From positions 100,882 to 164,881 of the forward strand of contig NZ_JANQLX010000010.1 of the NCBI RefSeq assembly GCF_028280385.1: a DNA stretch of 64,000 nucleotides, written 5' to 3'. The notes below the pieces were generated by a model. It made no database searches. It was not told the origin of the DNA and saw nothing but the letters and a program-made list of their open reading frames with translations. This DNA is from Allomuricauda sp. (GTDB lineage: Bacteria > Bacteroidota > Bacteroidia > Flavobacteriales > Flavobacteriaceae). A program made the translations under genes and the position numbers. Shown here one piece after another: positions 34,883 to 43,342 of the stretch; position 1 is the first letter of the stretch; each line of letters opens with the position of its first letter.

Positions 34883-34967
34883 GCTCGAGTGGTGGAATTG
34901 GTAGACACGTTGGACTTAAAATCCAATGGCCATTGCGGCCGTGCGGGTTCAAGTCCCGCCTCGAGTA
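34883..34967 (+). tRNA. tRNA-Leu (TAA)
   Basis: 85 bases with a class II variable arm (around TGGCCATTGCGGCCG). Acceptor stem 34883-34889 with 34960-34966 (one G-T pair), D-arm TGGTGGAATTGGTAGACAC, anticodon loop CTTAAAA with anticodon TAA, T-arm GCGGG/TTCAAGT/CCCGC. CCA is not encoded. Confidence 0.97.
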
Positions 34968-34977
34968 CAACGAGAGA

Positions 34978-35004
34978 AGCTCTTACGAAGTAAGGGCTTT
35001 TTTT
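34978..35004 (+). terminator. Intrinsic terminator of the tRNA operon
   Basis: A 9-bp stem (34978-34986 with 34990-34998, one G-T pair), GAA loop, then seven T. It lies 11 bases after tRNA-Leu. Confidence 0.85.
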
Positions 35005-35127
35005 ATGGAGCAAAGCGAAATAAAATGGGACCTGTGTCAACTGCCGACGCAAGTACTTAATTCCAAGTTAATTCTAGCCCTTTTCTATGGGCAATCCCCT
35101 AATTTCGCCAATCTGAACACACCACCC

Positions 35128-35679
35128 ATGAACTTCAATGAACTAGACGGCATTGTTCCTTTTGAGCTGGTCTCCAACATATTTGAAATGATGGAAAAAC
35201 AACGTTTTTCCAAGGGTGAACTACTACATGAGCAAGGGAATATTTGCAGACATATTTACCTTATTCACACAGGGCTTGCCCGAACCTTTTTCTTTAAGGA
35301 TGGAAAAGATATCACCGTACATTTTGCCTCGGAAGGAGAGGTTATCACTGCTGTGGATAGTATTATCAGCCTAAAAAAAAGCAGATACCATGTGGAACTG
35401 CTAGAGGACAGCGAAGTACTTTCCATTGCGTATGACGACCTTCAAAAAGTATTGTCACAACACCCTTCGTATGAAAAATATCTGCGATTGGTCTTGGAAC
35501 GTATGTACACCGAAGGTGCGGACAGAATTGAAGAGTTCTTGTTCTTTTCTGCCAAGGAACGCTATGGGAATTTACTACGCACGCGCCCCCAACTTTTACA
35601 GCGGGTGAATCTGGGGCATATCGCCTCCTATTTGGGCATGGCCCAAGAGACTTTGAGTCGCATTAGAAAAATGCCCTGA
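35128..35679 (+). CDS. Crp/Fnr-family transcriptional regulator
   Basis: Start chosen at 35128 ('MNFNELDGIVPFELV'), giving 183 residues; the open frame upstream runs through the tRNA genes and is not coding. Residues ~10-120 are a cyclic-nucleotide-binding-type beta-roll ('FSKGELLHEQGNICRHIYLIHTGLARTFFF', 'ITVHFASEGEVITAVDS'), without a clear Arg-Ser/Thr cAMP signature or Fe-S cysteines. The C-terminus 'LQRVNLGHIASYLGMAQETLSRIRK' is the DNA-reading helix-turn-helix. A perfect palindrome placed just downstream, before the DoxX gene, is a likely target. Confidence 0.88.
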   Translation: MNFNELDGIVPFELVSNIFEMMEKQRFSKGELLHEQGNICRHIYLIHTGLARTFFFKDGKDITVHFASEGEVITAVDSIISLKKSRYHVELLEDSEVLSIAYDDLQKVLSQHPSYEKYLRLVLERMYTEGADRIEEFLFFSAKERYGNLLRTRPQLLQRVNLGHIASYLGMAQETLSRIRKMP

Positions 35680-35684
35680 TTTTT

Positions 35685-35700
35685 TTTGACAAATGTCAAA
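35685..35700. promoter_or_regulatory. Perfect TTTGAC-N4-GTCAAA palindrome, likely Crp/Fnr operator
   Basis: A 16-bp perfect inverted repeat of Fnr-type architecture (TTGAC-N4-GTCAA). Its centre (35692.5) is about 41-42 bases before the start predicted from the -7 box at 35722-35729, the classical position for a class II activator. Confidence 0.65.
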
Positions 35701-35721
35701 TGGCAGCGGATTTTGGGGTCT

Positions 35722-35729
35722 TACTTTTG
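35722..35729 (+). promoter_or_regulatory. -7 element (TACTTTTG) for the DoxX gene
   Basis: Exact TAnnTTTG match, 18 bases before the ATG. There is no TTG at 17-23 bases upstream, which fits an activator-dependent promoter driven by the adjacent palindrome. Confidence 0.6.
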
Positions 35730-35747
35730 CTTCAAAATCTCACACAT

Positions 35748-36179
35748 ATGAATGCTAGATATACCAAATTGTTTTTGCGAATTGCTTTGTCCACCGCTTT
35801 TTTATCTGCGGTTGCCGATCGTTTGGGCTTTTGGCCCGAAGGTCTTTATGCTTGGGGAAACTGGGAAGCTTTTGTTCACAGCACACAGGCGATGAACCCA
35901 TGGTTCCCAGAGGGTATTATCCCCGCCGTGGCCTTTGTGGCCACCGCATTGGAAGTACTGTTTGCCATCTGCCTGTTGATTGGCTTTAAAACTGAACTTT
36001 TTGCCAAGTTATCAGGATATCTCCTGCTCATATTTGCCCTGGCCATCGCCTTTTCCTCGAACATTAAGGGTTCTTTTGATTACTCTGTTTTTACGGCTTC
36101 TGCAGCGGCTTTTGCCCTAAGTCTTTTTAAGGACAAATATCTGGAGCTTGACCATTGGCTATCCAAACAGGAAGGATAA
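35748..36179 (+). CDS. DoxX-family membrane protein
   Basis: Start at 35748 ('MNARYTKLFLRIALSTAFLSAVADRLGFW') gives 144 residues with four helices: 8-25, 60-85 ('GIIPAVAFVATALEVLFAICLLIGF'), 90-110 ('LSGYLLLIFALAIAF') and 115-132. This is the DoxX/MauE-like fold of small quinone- or redox-associated membrane proteins. Role unknown; control by an adjacent Crp/Fnr regulator suggests response to redox or oxidant state. A terminator follows. Confidence 0.82.
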   Translation: MNARYTKLFLRIALSTAFLSAVADRLGFWPEGLYAWGNWEAFVHSTQAMNPWFPEGIIPAVAFVATALEVLFAICLLIGFKTELFAKLSGYLLLIFALAIAFSSNIKGSFDYSVFTASAAAFALSLFKDKYLELDHWLSKQEG

Positions 36180-36180
36180 T

Positions 36181-36214
36181 AAAAAAAGCCCCGAAATTTA
36201 CAATTCGGGGCTTT
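36181..36214 (-). terminator. Terminator between DoxX and the M14 peptidase gene
   Basis: An 11-bp perfect stem (36185-36195 with 36204-36214). On the minus strand it is followed by a U-run (plus-strand A at 36181-36187), ending the 50361-36255 gene series; on the plus strand the T-tract is short, so it is only partly bidirectional. Confidence 0.82.
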
Positions 36215-36254
36215 ATCATTCTTAGCCTTCAACGAATGTGTAAAAGTTTTTGGG

Positions 36255-37508
36255 CTATTTTTCTTCCAGCAATATTTTCATCATGGCTACGGCAGATTTC
36301 GTTCCAATTTCACCAATCCTATCCTTTGGGGTATGGTCTCCAATTTCATAAGTGATTGAAGTGGCATTATGCCCGTATAAAAACCATCCCTTGGAAACCG
36401 GACGGGTACTATCTGAAGCCTGCTCATTTACCTCATAATCCGATATCTCCTGTTCCAATAGCTCGAACCAGTCATCAATAAAGGTAGGTAAGGTGGTTCC
36501 CTCCCGGGTTACATTGGTATAGAACACATCTTCATAAGTGGAGTGAAAATCCAGTCCCAATACTATTTTTCCTTGATCATTTTTACTAGCTGTAACAATG
36601 AACTTGGCAATGTTTTCCACTTCTACCTGACGGTATTTGGACCAATCCCTGTTCAAGTCCACGCCATTGGCATTATGCCTCCAATGCCCGAGGTCCACCC
36701 CATCCGGATTGGCATTGGGAAATGCCAACACCCTATAGCGATTAAAAAATGATTCGGTTAAATCGCCTTGGTTTACCAAAGCCTCCAAAAAATGTTGATA
36801 GGCAAAATACCCTGTTACCTCAGGGGGATGTTGCCGGGTCATCAGCACGACTATGGGCTTCCCCTCTGGCCGACCATGATACATATCCAATACCGGAATA
36901 TCTCTTCCCAATGCGGACTGGCCCACTATTTGGGACCTAACAAAATCATGGGGTTGGACTAATTTACCTTCATACCAAGCTTTTACATCCTTGGAAGAAT
37001 TGATTTCTTGGCCGGCAATGGTCTGCACTTCTTGACTTAGGTTCAATTTTAGATAAGCGCCATTTTCGGTTTTTACAATAGCAAGGGTATCCATAACCGT
37101 CCAAGTTCCATTTTGTTTCTTTTTTGGGATATATCGATGCTCAAATCCTTCTGGATAGGTAAGGTTAAAGTATATGGTTCTTGGGCTATCCGACCACGTC
37201 TTAAAGGCGTAATATGGACTTTTATTGATGGGCGTGTTCTCAGGATTGATTTGCAGTTGAATAGTGGAATCATTGAGCTGAACAGCCCCGTTTAAGCGAG
37301 CTCCGTCAAATTTGTTGTCCACCCAAACCCCCATATCCTTAAACTCATAGGTCTTTCTTTCCTGCAAACTGATTTTCTTGTCCTTCGTGTCCACAGGAAT
37401 TTCAAATTTTACTTTTCGGGGTATAGAACATTGTATCAGTAAAAATGACATGGAGACAAGTCCATAAGTCAAGATAGAGCGAGATGAAAAATGTTTTGAA
37501 GTGTTCAT
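36255..37508 (-). CDS. M14-family zinc carboxypeptidase lipoprotein (copy 2)
   Basis: A 417-residue lipoprotein (lipobox Cys27, 'FLLIQCSIP'). Residues ~40-190 are a beta-sandwich ahead of the catalytic domain ('NKSPYYAFKTW', 'EHRYIPKKK'), reminiscent of the N-domain of cytosolic carboxypeptidases that remove glutamates. Zinc ligands are His227 and Glu230 in 'RQHPPEVTG' and His322 in 'LDFHSTYED'; 'RHNANGVDLNRDW' at 278-290 supplies substrate arginines, and Glu388 in 'ITYEIGDHT' is the catalytic base. It is the last gene of the D-amino-acid locus and a paralogue of the peptidase at 42000-43157. Exact specificity unknown. Confidence 0.85.
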   Translation of the reverse strand: MNTSKHFSSRSILTYGLVSMSFLLIQCSIPRKVKFEIPVDTKDKKISLQERKTYEFKDMGVWVDNKFDGARLNGAVQLNDSTIQLQINPENTPINKSPYYAFKTWSDSPRTIYFNLTYPEGFEHRYIPKKKQNGTWTVMDTLAIVKTENGAYLKLNLSQEVQTIAGQEINSSKDVKAWYEGKLVQPHDFVRSQIVGQSALGRDIPVLDMYHGRPEGKPIVVLMTRQHPPEVTGYFAYQHFLEALVNQGDLTESFFNRYRVLAFPNANPDGVDLGHWRHNANGVDLNRDWSKYRQVEVENIAKFIVTASKNDQGKIVLGLDFHSTYEDVFYTNVTREGTTLPTFIDDWFELLEQEISDYEVNEQASDSTRPVSKGWFLYGHNATSITYEIGDHTPKDRIGEIGTKSAVAMMKILLEEK

Positions 37509-37526
37509 TATCGTGGTCTAAAAAGT

Positions 37527-38843
37527 TTAGTTTCTGTTTTCTGGATGATAGTGATCGTCCCAATTTTTTACTTGCGGATGGCCCAATTTGCCAACAGATT
37601 TGGCCACCAACATGGATACGGCTCCATCACCTGTTACATTGACCGAGGTTCGAAGCATATCCAAGGGCCTGTCCACCGCAAAAATCAAGGCAAGTCCCGC
37701 TTCAGGAATGCCCGCATATCCCATGACCCCTACCAACATCACCATTCCTGCACCAGGTACCGCTGCTGAACCTATGGAGGCCAACGTAGCTGTTGCAATG
37801 ATACCCAATTGTGTTGAAAAATCGAGATCCATCCCAAAGGCCTGGGCAATAAAAACGGCGGCCACTGCCTGATATAAGCTCGTTCCATCCATATTAATCG
37901 TAGCCCCAATGGGCAGGACAAAGCTTGCCGCCTCTTCCTCCACCCCTAAATGCTCCGTAACGCGTTCCATGGTAACGGGCAGGGTGGCCGCACTTGAACT
38001 TGTGGAAAATGCCAATAATTGGGCCGGTGAAATACCGTTGATGAAAAATTTTGGGGTACGCTTGGTCACCAAATAGACCAATAAGGTGTAAATGGCAATC
38101 ATGATCAGTAAACCAATAATTACGGTAGTGGAATACCACGCAAGGGCCTTAAAAAGATCTACACTGGGCGCTTCCACCACAATGGCTGCCAAAAGTGCAA
38201 AAACACCGTAGGGCGCTGCCAACATAATCAAATCCACCATCTTGAGAATCACTTCGTTGAATCCGTCAAAAAAGTGTTTTACCGTACTGCCTGTTTCAGC
38301 GGGGATAAGTATCAGGCCCACCCCAAAAAAAACAGCAAAGAAAATCACCTGCAGCATGTTCCTATTGCTGGTGGCCGAAGCAAATATATTGTCCGACACC
38401 AAATCTTCAAGGGGTTTTAAGGGACCTTCTTGTTGTCTGGATTTTGCTGTTTGTTTATAGGTTTCCGTGCTTTGTGTATAATTGGAAACCATTTCATTTC
38501 TGGTGGTCTCAGTTATGGACGAACCCGGTTGTACCAGATTTACCAAGCAAAGACCAATGGTCACGGCCAAAACCGTGGTCATAAGATAGATCCCGATGGT
38601 ACGGCCTCCCATTTTGGAGAGTTTTGTGATATCCTTTAAATCGGATACCCCTTTGATCAAAGCCGCCAAGATCAAGGGAATGGCAATAAGCTTTAAGGCA
38701 TTGATAAAAATTCTCCCAAAAGGCTTGATCCAATCCTGTACAATTTCCTTTCCGCCATCAAACAAGGACATTAACAGACCCAGGATCACCCCCAAGGCCA
38801 TCCCAATCAATATTTTCCAATGTAATGCTAGTTTTCGTTTCAT
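37527..38843 (-). CDS. Dicarboxylate/amino acid:cation symporter (DAACS, GltP-like)
   Basis: Start at 38843 ('MKRKLALHWKILIGMALGVIL') gives 438 residues, normal for GltP/DctA-type transporters. The re-entrant loop 'FSTSSSAATLPVTMERV' and the substrate/cation motif 'GATINMDGTSLYQ' are intact, as is the C-terminal 'VDRPLDMLRTSVNVTGDGAVSMLV' that binds the acidic amino acid (Asp and Arg). It should import glutamate, aspartate or C4-dicarboxylates with Na+ or H+. It is sandwiched between the racemase-like lipoprotein (16-base gap) and the second M14 peptidase, in the same direction. Confidence 0.92.
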   Translation of the reverse strand: MKRKLALHWKILIGMALGVILGLLMSLFDGGKEIVQDWIKPFGRIFINALKLIAIPLILAALIKGVSDLKDITKLSKMGGRTIGIYLMTTVLAVTIGLCLVNLVQPGSSITETTRNEMVSNYTQSTETYKQTAKSRQQEGPLKPLEDLVSDNIFASATSNRNMLQVIFFAVFFGVGLILIPAETGSTVKHFFDGFNEVILKMVDLIMLAAPYGVFALLAAIVVEAPSVDLFKALAWYSTTVIIGLLIMIAIYTLLVYLVTKRTPKFFINGISPAQLLAFSTSSSAATLPVTMERVTEHLGVEEEAASFVLPIGATINMDGTSLYQAVAAVFIAQAFGMDLDFSTQLGIIATATLASIGSAAVPGAGMVMLVGVMGYAGIPEAGLALIFAVDRPLDMLRTSVNVTGDGAVSMLVAKSVGKLGHPQVKNWDDHYHPENRN

Positions 38844-38859
38844 TGCCTGATTTTTGTTA

Positions 38860-40392
38860 CTAGATCCTATCCTTGGATTCCAATGTACTCGTCTTGGTAT
38901 TGTTCTCATTGAAATTGACCATCAGCCCATATACCGTCGGTATCTGTTTTTGGAACCGCTCAAGAATATCTTCCGAGATATTTTTCCGACTAAAGGGCAC
39001 CATCTTTACGTATTCCTGAATTTGATGGGCTTCCCTCCCATATTTATATTGGTATGGAAAACGGCCTTGCTGGTCTATCACATTGTTGGGGTTATGGATA
39101 TTGGGCACACTGATGTAAAACTCACTTTCCTCCATAGACCCAGATGGATTGAACATGGACTCCTCCTTTAAATAGGCATAAAGTTCCTTGGCCGTATCCA
39201 CTGCGGGGTCAATAAGTTGGATTTCCTCCACCATTTTATCCCGATACAGATAGTTGCCTGTTTTATCGGTATAGTTGTAGAGTTCGGTCAAAATCTCGGA
39301 TATTTCCTGGGTCATATAGGGATAGTGGGTGCATCCCAAAATCAAACTTTTTAGTTTGTTGTTGGAGCCGGACAACCTTATTTTTTCCAGTAAGGTGACC
39401 AAATGATAGCGGACATAATTTTTGGCATCATTGATTTGCAATACGGAACAATCATCCGTTGACGCGTTATCACAGAGCATTTTCCCCTCCGTAAAATCGA
39501 AGTTGTAGATATCGAACAAGGTCTTGTCAATAGGAGCCTCCCCATGCAATCCAGGACCTTTGTAGCCATCACGGGGCTTTTTTAGGTTTTTATCATAATA
39601 ATCCGGGTCCTCGTCCACAGCTTCCGCAATTCCAATACCGCCTTGTGAGAACACCTCAATCCTACCGGTATAACCCAATTCATCCTTCAGTTTTAATAAG
39701 GTGTTGTGATAACCCTTGGACGCAACGGTACCGGCAGTGGCCAATACCCCTACGATAGCATTTTCATCTTTCTGAAGACTTTCCAAAGTGCCCCGAACCC
39801 CAGCATCAATAACTCCAATGACTTTGACATCGGTTTGTGCTTGTGCCAAAAATTCCTCTATGTATTCCTTTCCATAAGCGGTTGCCGTATTGCAGGCAAT
39901 CACCAGGGCCTTTACCGGTTGTTTATCGGTGTTGTATTGATCATCAGAGCGATTGGAGTAATATTTGTTTCCCAACAAAAATTGAGCATCCTTGATAATG
40001 TGCTCGTTCAACAGATCCACTTTCCCTTCAGCGGCGTAATTCCCGTAAGGCATATTGGCCTGATCCCCCAAATAGATAAAGGATTCCTTATTAAAATCCA
40101 GTTCACCATCACCGCCTTTTTGATGTGAACTGTTCTGATTTTGGTCATAGTTTACAATGGCCTTGAGCACCGTCAACCCCCCAGTTCCAGAGTCAAATAC
40201 CCCAATGGGCAATGTATAATCGGTTTTTGGGTAATGTCCAAAATCAATATGGTAAAAACTGTCCTTCTCCTCAATGATGGTCCTGACTATATCATTGACA
40301 GCCTTACCCTCTGAAGCCAAGGTATTATTCTGTTGCTTTTTACAGCCTATTATGGCCACAGCGGCCAAAATAATAAGGTAAAATCGTTTCAT
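38860..40392 (-). CDS. Lipoprotein-anchored glutamate racemase homologue
   Basis: Start at 40392 so that the protein opens with a lipoprotein signal 'MKRFYLIILAAVAIIGC' (Cys17). The rest is a MurI-type Asp/Glu racemase: 'PIGVFDSGTGG' (Asp67), 'NMPYGNYA' (114-121), first catalytic Cys167 in 'VIACNTATAYG' and second Cys354 in 'LGCTHYPYM'. Every residue considered essential in MurI is kept. At 510 residues it is twice the usual length, with a 100-residue insertion before the second Cys and a long C-terminal extension. Export of a glutamate racemase is unusual; periplasm or cell surface are the possible sites. A cytoplasmic murI also exists in the window. Upstream is the D-aminoacylase and downstream a glutamate symporter. 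Confidence 0.85.
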   Translation of the reverse strand: MKRFYLIILAAVAIIGCKKQQNNTLASEGKAVNDIVRTIIEEKDSFYHIDFGHYPKTDYTLPIGVFDSGTGGLTVLKAIVNYDQNQNSSHQKGGDGELDFNKESFIYLGDQANMPYGNYAAEGKVDLLNEHIIKDAQFLLGNKYYSNRSDDQYNTDKQPVKALVIACNTATAYGKEYIEEFLAQAQTDVKVIGVIDAGVRGTLESLQKDENAIVGVLATAGTVASKGYHNTLLKLKDELGYTGRIEVFSQGGIGIAEAVDEDPDYYDKNLKKPRDGYKGPGLHGEAPIDKTLFDIYNFDFTEGKMLCDNASTDDCSVLQINDAKNYVRYHLVTLLEKIRLSGSNNKLKSLILGCTHYPYMTQEISEILTELYNYTDKTGNYLYRDKMVEEIQLIDPAVDTAKELYAYLKEESMFNPSGSMEESEFYISVPNIHNPNNVIDQQGRFPYQYKYGREAHQIQEYVKMVPFSRKNISEDILERFQKQIPTVYGLMVNFNENNTKTSTLESKDRI

Positions 40393-40420
40393 CTTTTTCA
40401 GTATTCGTTTTATAAATAAA

Positions 40421-42010
40421 CTATGGGCTGGTTTCTGGTGCAGGTGTTTTACGCAATACCTTGCCAAACAATCCATCGGTGTACACTCCTTGGTCTATGG
40501 CCAACTTTCCATTGATTATGGAATATTCCAAGCCTTCCGCATAGCTAAAGGCATTTTTGTAATCCGACTTATCCCGAAATTTTTCCGGATGGAACAGAAT
40601 GATGTCAGCATAATATCCTTCCTTTAACTTTCCCCGGTTCGGGATTCCAAAGATTTCAGCTGTTTTGGATGAGCTTTGCCGTATATAGGCTGGCAGGTCC
40701 AGGACAGCTTCTTGTTTCACATATTTGTGGTATTTCCTTGGAAAGGAACCATATTTTCGTGGATGCCCCGTGTTTCCGTCCGAGCCTGTGGTGACCCAAT
40801 CCATTTTCATGAACTTGTGGATATCGTATTCGGACATATTAAATGAAGCCACCCGTATGGTTCCATTGGTCCTCAAAACTTCATACACTGCCTCTTCGGG
40901 CGTCAAACCCAACTCCTTGGAGATTTGATGAAGGGTCTTGTTCCGATATGCTGGATTGGCAACTACCACAACCAAAAGAGATTCGGGTCCGCCACGACGC
41001 CTTATATTGTTTTTGGTCTCTTTTAGAATACGTGTTTTGAACTTTGGATCATCGTATCTGATCAACAAGGAATCCTTTCCTCCACTTTGTGCCCATTTTG
41101 GCGCTGTGGCCGCCTGTAGTCCCGTTGCCGAAGCCTCATAGGGATATTGGTTGGCTGTGACTTCCACACCATCCTGCTGAGCCTTTTCCACCATGGTTAT
41201 AATGGTATCGCTTTGTTTCCAGACATCCACACCCAAGCATTTTATATGCGAAATATGGATAGGTAGCCGGGCTTGTCTCCCAATCTCTATGGCTTCCTCC
41301 ACGGCAGCAACCAGCCCAACGGTATAGGAGCTCTCATCACGCAAATGGGTATCGTACAATCCCCCATTTTCCGCACATGTTATCGCCAGCTCAATCACTT
41401 CTTCGGTCTCGGCATAACTTCCCGGGGCATAAAACAGACCTGTGGACATTCCAAAATTGCCCGCATCCTGCATTTCCTTATCCAATAGCGCCTTCATTTC
41501 GGATATCTCTTTTTCAGTAGCCACCCTATCACTTAAACCGATAATCTCTTTGCGTATGGTTTCATGGCCTATCAACATAATGACATTGGTGCCTATCCCA
41601 TGTTTCTTGTATTGGTCCACATAGGATTTGGCAGGAAAAAAGCTGTCTCCATCGTTGCCCACCACCACCGTGGTAATGCCTTGCATCATAAATGGCAGGT
41701 TGTGGGCGGTTTTTGGTTTGTTCAGGTCACGGTCCGCATGGGTATGGGGGTCAATAAATCCAGGTGAGACTATTAGACCGGTGGCATCAATGGTTTTTAC
41801 GGCCTTGATGACAACACTTTCCGAATCCCCAATGAAGACAATCTTCTCGCCTTTTATAGCAATGGACCCATTGGAGGCTTGATCATTGTATCCGTTGTAT
41901 ACGATACCGTTTTCTATGACGATATCCGCTTCAACAACAGCTTTGGAACATGCAGAAAAGAACAACGCAAGTGATACCACCCACACAAAAATTGTCTTGC
42001 TACCAGTCAT
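40421..42010 (-). CDS. N-acyl-D-amino-acid deacylase lipoprotein
   Basis: A 529-residue amidohydrolase with lipobox Cys21 ('LALFFSACSK'). Family marks: 'GFIDPHTHAD' (His89, His91), 'GITTVVVGNDGDS', 'LYDTHLRDES' (His222), 'LPIHISHIK' (His252, His255) and 'WVTTGSDGNTGHP' (active-site Asp). D-aminoacylases remove acyl groups from N-acyl-D-amino acids. The metal-ligand Cys of the usual 'GNCG' motif is Asp120 here ('GNDG'). It overlaps the upstream M14 gene by 11 bases and precedes the racemase homologue, so it is part of one operon. Confidence 0.88.
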   Translation of the reverse strand: MTGSKTIFVWVVSLALFFSACSKAVVEADIVIENGIVYNGYNDQASNGSIAIKGEKIVFIGDSESVVIKAVKTIDATGLIVSPGFIDPHTHADRDLNKPKTAHNLPFMMQGITTVVVGNDGDSFFPAKSYVDQYKKHGIGTNVIMLIGHETIRKEIIGLSDRVATEKEISEMKALLDKEMQDAGNFGMSTGLFYAPGSYAETEEVIELAITCAENGGLYDTHLRDESSYTVGLVAAVEEAIEIGRQARLPIHISHIKCLGVDVWKQSDTIITMVEKAQQDGVEVTANQYPYEASATGLQAATAPKWAQSGGKDSLLIRYDDPKFKTRILKETKNNIRRRGGPESLLVVVVANPAYRNKTLHQISKELGLTPEEAVYEVLRTNGTIRVASFNMSEYDIHKFMKMDWVTTGSDGNTGHPRKYGSFPRKYHKYVKQEAVLDLPAYIRQSSSKTAEIFGIPNRGKLKEGYYADIILFHPEKFRDKSDYKNAFSYAEGLEYSIINGKLAIDQGVYTDGLFGKVLRKTPAPETSP

Positions 42011-43157
42011 TTTCTTGGTTTTTTTCCATTAAGGTTCTCATTAATTCGATGGCGTACACCCTGGCCCTTGCCCGGATTGAATCCCTATTTATTTCATCTC
42101 CTTCCTCATAGGTCACCGCTTCGGCACCATGGGAATTAAAAAAATAGTTGTAGCAATAGGGCAATGTTTGACTTCTTCTTCGCGCTTCTACACTAAAAGT
42201 TGAATTTGTCTCAATCTTGTTGATCCAAGTGGGAATGATTTGCGCCGTTCGGGATTCATTGATGGAATCCAATACCAATACATACGGGCCGCTATACGAT
42301 GTGTGAAAATCCACTGCAAATCGCACTTTTTTCCCTTCTTTGACTTTGCTTTCCAAAAAGTCACGGACCATTTTGGTTTCGGGTTGTGAGAATTTGGTCC
42401 AATCGCGATTTAAATCCACCCCTTTGGCATTGTGTCTCCAGTTTCCCATGTCTACCCCATCTGGGTTCAACAGAGGGAAGGTATAGATGTTATATTGTTC
42501 CCTAAAAGATGTAGCCAGCTCCGTTGATCCAAATAGGGTGTCAAAAAAACTTTGGAAGGCAAAGGTGCCCCCTGGGATTTCCGGAGGATGTTGCCTGGCT
42601 ACCAACACCAACGAATTGATGTTTCCTTCCTTTTCTGACACCATGACATAATTATTGTTCCCCAGCGCGGTTTTTCCAGCTATTCCCAGTTTGATGGCTT
42701 GTCCACCTTCAGTCCGTTCGCGCACCCATTTATAGGTGGCATCGGTGTCCACAATTTCCTGGGCGGACACATACTGTTTTATCGTAGTTACATCCAACTG
42801 TAAAGTTGCCGTATGGTTTATGGTATCGATATGGATGCTGGCTGTATCCAAAGATTCCCAATGCAGCAAATCCCTACTGATTTTTGGAACATATCTGTGT
42901 TGATACTTGCCATAATCCAAGGTCAATGCAATAGTTGTGGGCTCCTCGGATTGTATGCCAAAGGCATACCATGGACTGTGATTGACCGGTTCAAATTCAG
43001 GTTGGACCTTTGCCGAATAGTTGTTTTCACTATTTTTCCTGATGTCGCTTAAGCGGGCCCCTTTAAAAGAGGTATCAAAAATTACCTCGGGTGTTCCGTT
43101 GCATGAACAGATCAGTAGACAGCAAAACAGGAGTAGAAAAAAAATGGGTCGAGCCAT
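42000..43157 (-). CDS. M14-family zinc carboxypeptidase lipoprotein (copy 1)
   Basis: A 385-residue lipoprotein (Cys19, 'LLICSCNG') with the same layout as the peptidase at 36255-37508: N-terminal beta domain with 'NHSPWYAFG' and 'QHRYVPKIS', zinc ligands His190 and Glu193 in 'RQHPPEIPG', His285 in 'VDFHTSYSG', 'RHNAKGVDLNRDW' at 241-253 and catalytic Glu351 in 'AVTYEEGDE'. It should cleave C-terminal residues from peptides outside the cytoplasm. Its start lies 185 bases after the susD stop and its end overlaps the D-aminoacylase start. Confidence 0.85.
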   Translation of the reverse strand: MARPIFFLLLFCCLLICSCNGTPEVIFDTSFKGARLSDIRKNSENNYSAKVQPEFEPVNHSPWYAFGIQSEEPTTIALTLDYGKYQHRYVPKISRDLLHWESLDTASIHIDTINHTATLQLDVTTIKQYVSAQEIVDTDATYKWVRERTEGGQAIKLGIAGKTALGNNNYVMVSEKEGNINSLVLVARQHPPEIPGGTFAFQSFFDTLFGSTELATSFREQYNIYTFPLLNPDGVDMGNWRHNAKGVDLNRDWTKFSQPETKMVRDFLESKVKEGKKVRFAVDFHTSYSGPYVLVLDSINESRTAQIIPTWINKIETNSTFSVEARRRSQTLPYCYNYFFNSHGAEAVTYEEGDEINRDSIRARARVYAIELMRTLMEKNQENDW

Positions 43158-43256
43158 TATCCTATGGTGTCGCTTAATTTATGAATGGTCAGGTAGGCAA
43201 AGTAATATAATGTTTTTGCTGGCATGTCCCTAAAATCAGCGACGGATTGCCCAATG

Positions 43257-43289
43257 GCAGACCGTAGCTTTTTAAAGCATACGGTCTGC
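43257..43289 (-). other. Long hairpin between susD and the M14 gene
   Basis: A 10-bp arm (43257-43266 with 43280-43289) continued by a 5-bp inner stem (43267-43271 with 43274-43278), one bulged A. No U-run follows in the minus-strand RNA, so it is not a standard terminator. It could be an RNA-stability or processing site that sets SusCD apart from the downstream enzymes. Confidence 0.55.
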
Positions 43290-43342
43290 ATTTTAGAGCA
43301 AAAACATAAAAACTACTAACTCAAATTAATTTAATATTCCGG

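Noticed and set aside
34753..35127. Upstream extension of the Crp/Fnr frame
   Set aside because: It runs through tRNA-Gly, tRNA-Leu and their terminator; the family N-terminus fits the ATG at 35128.
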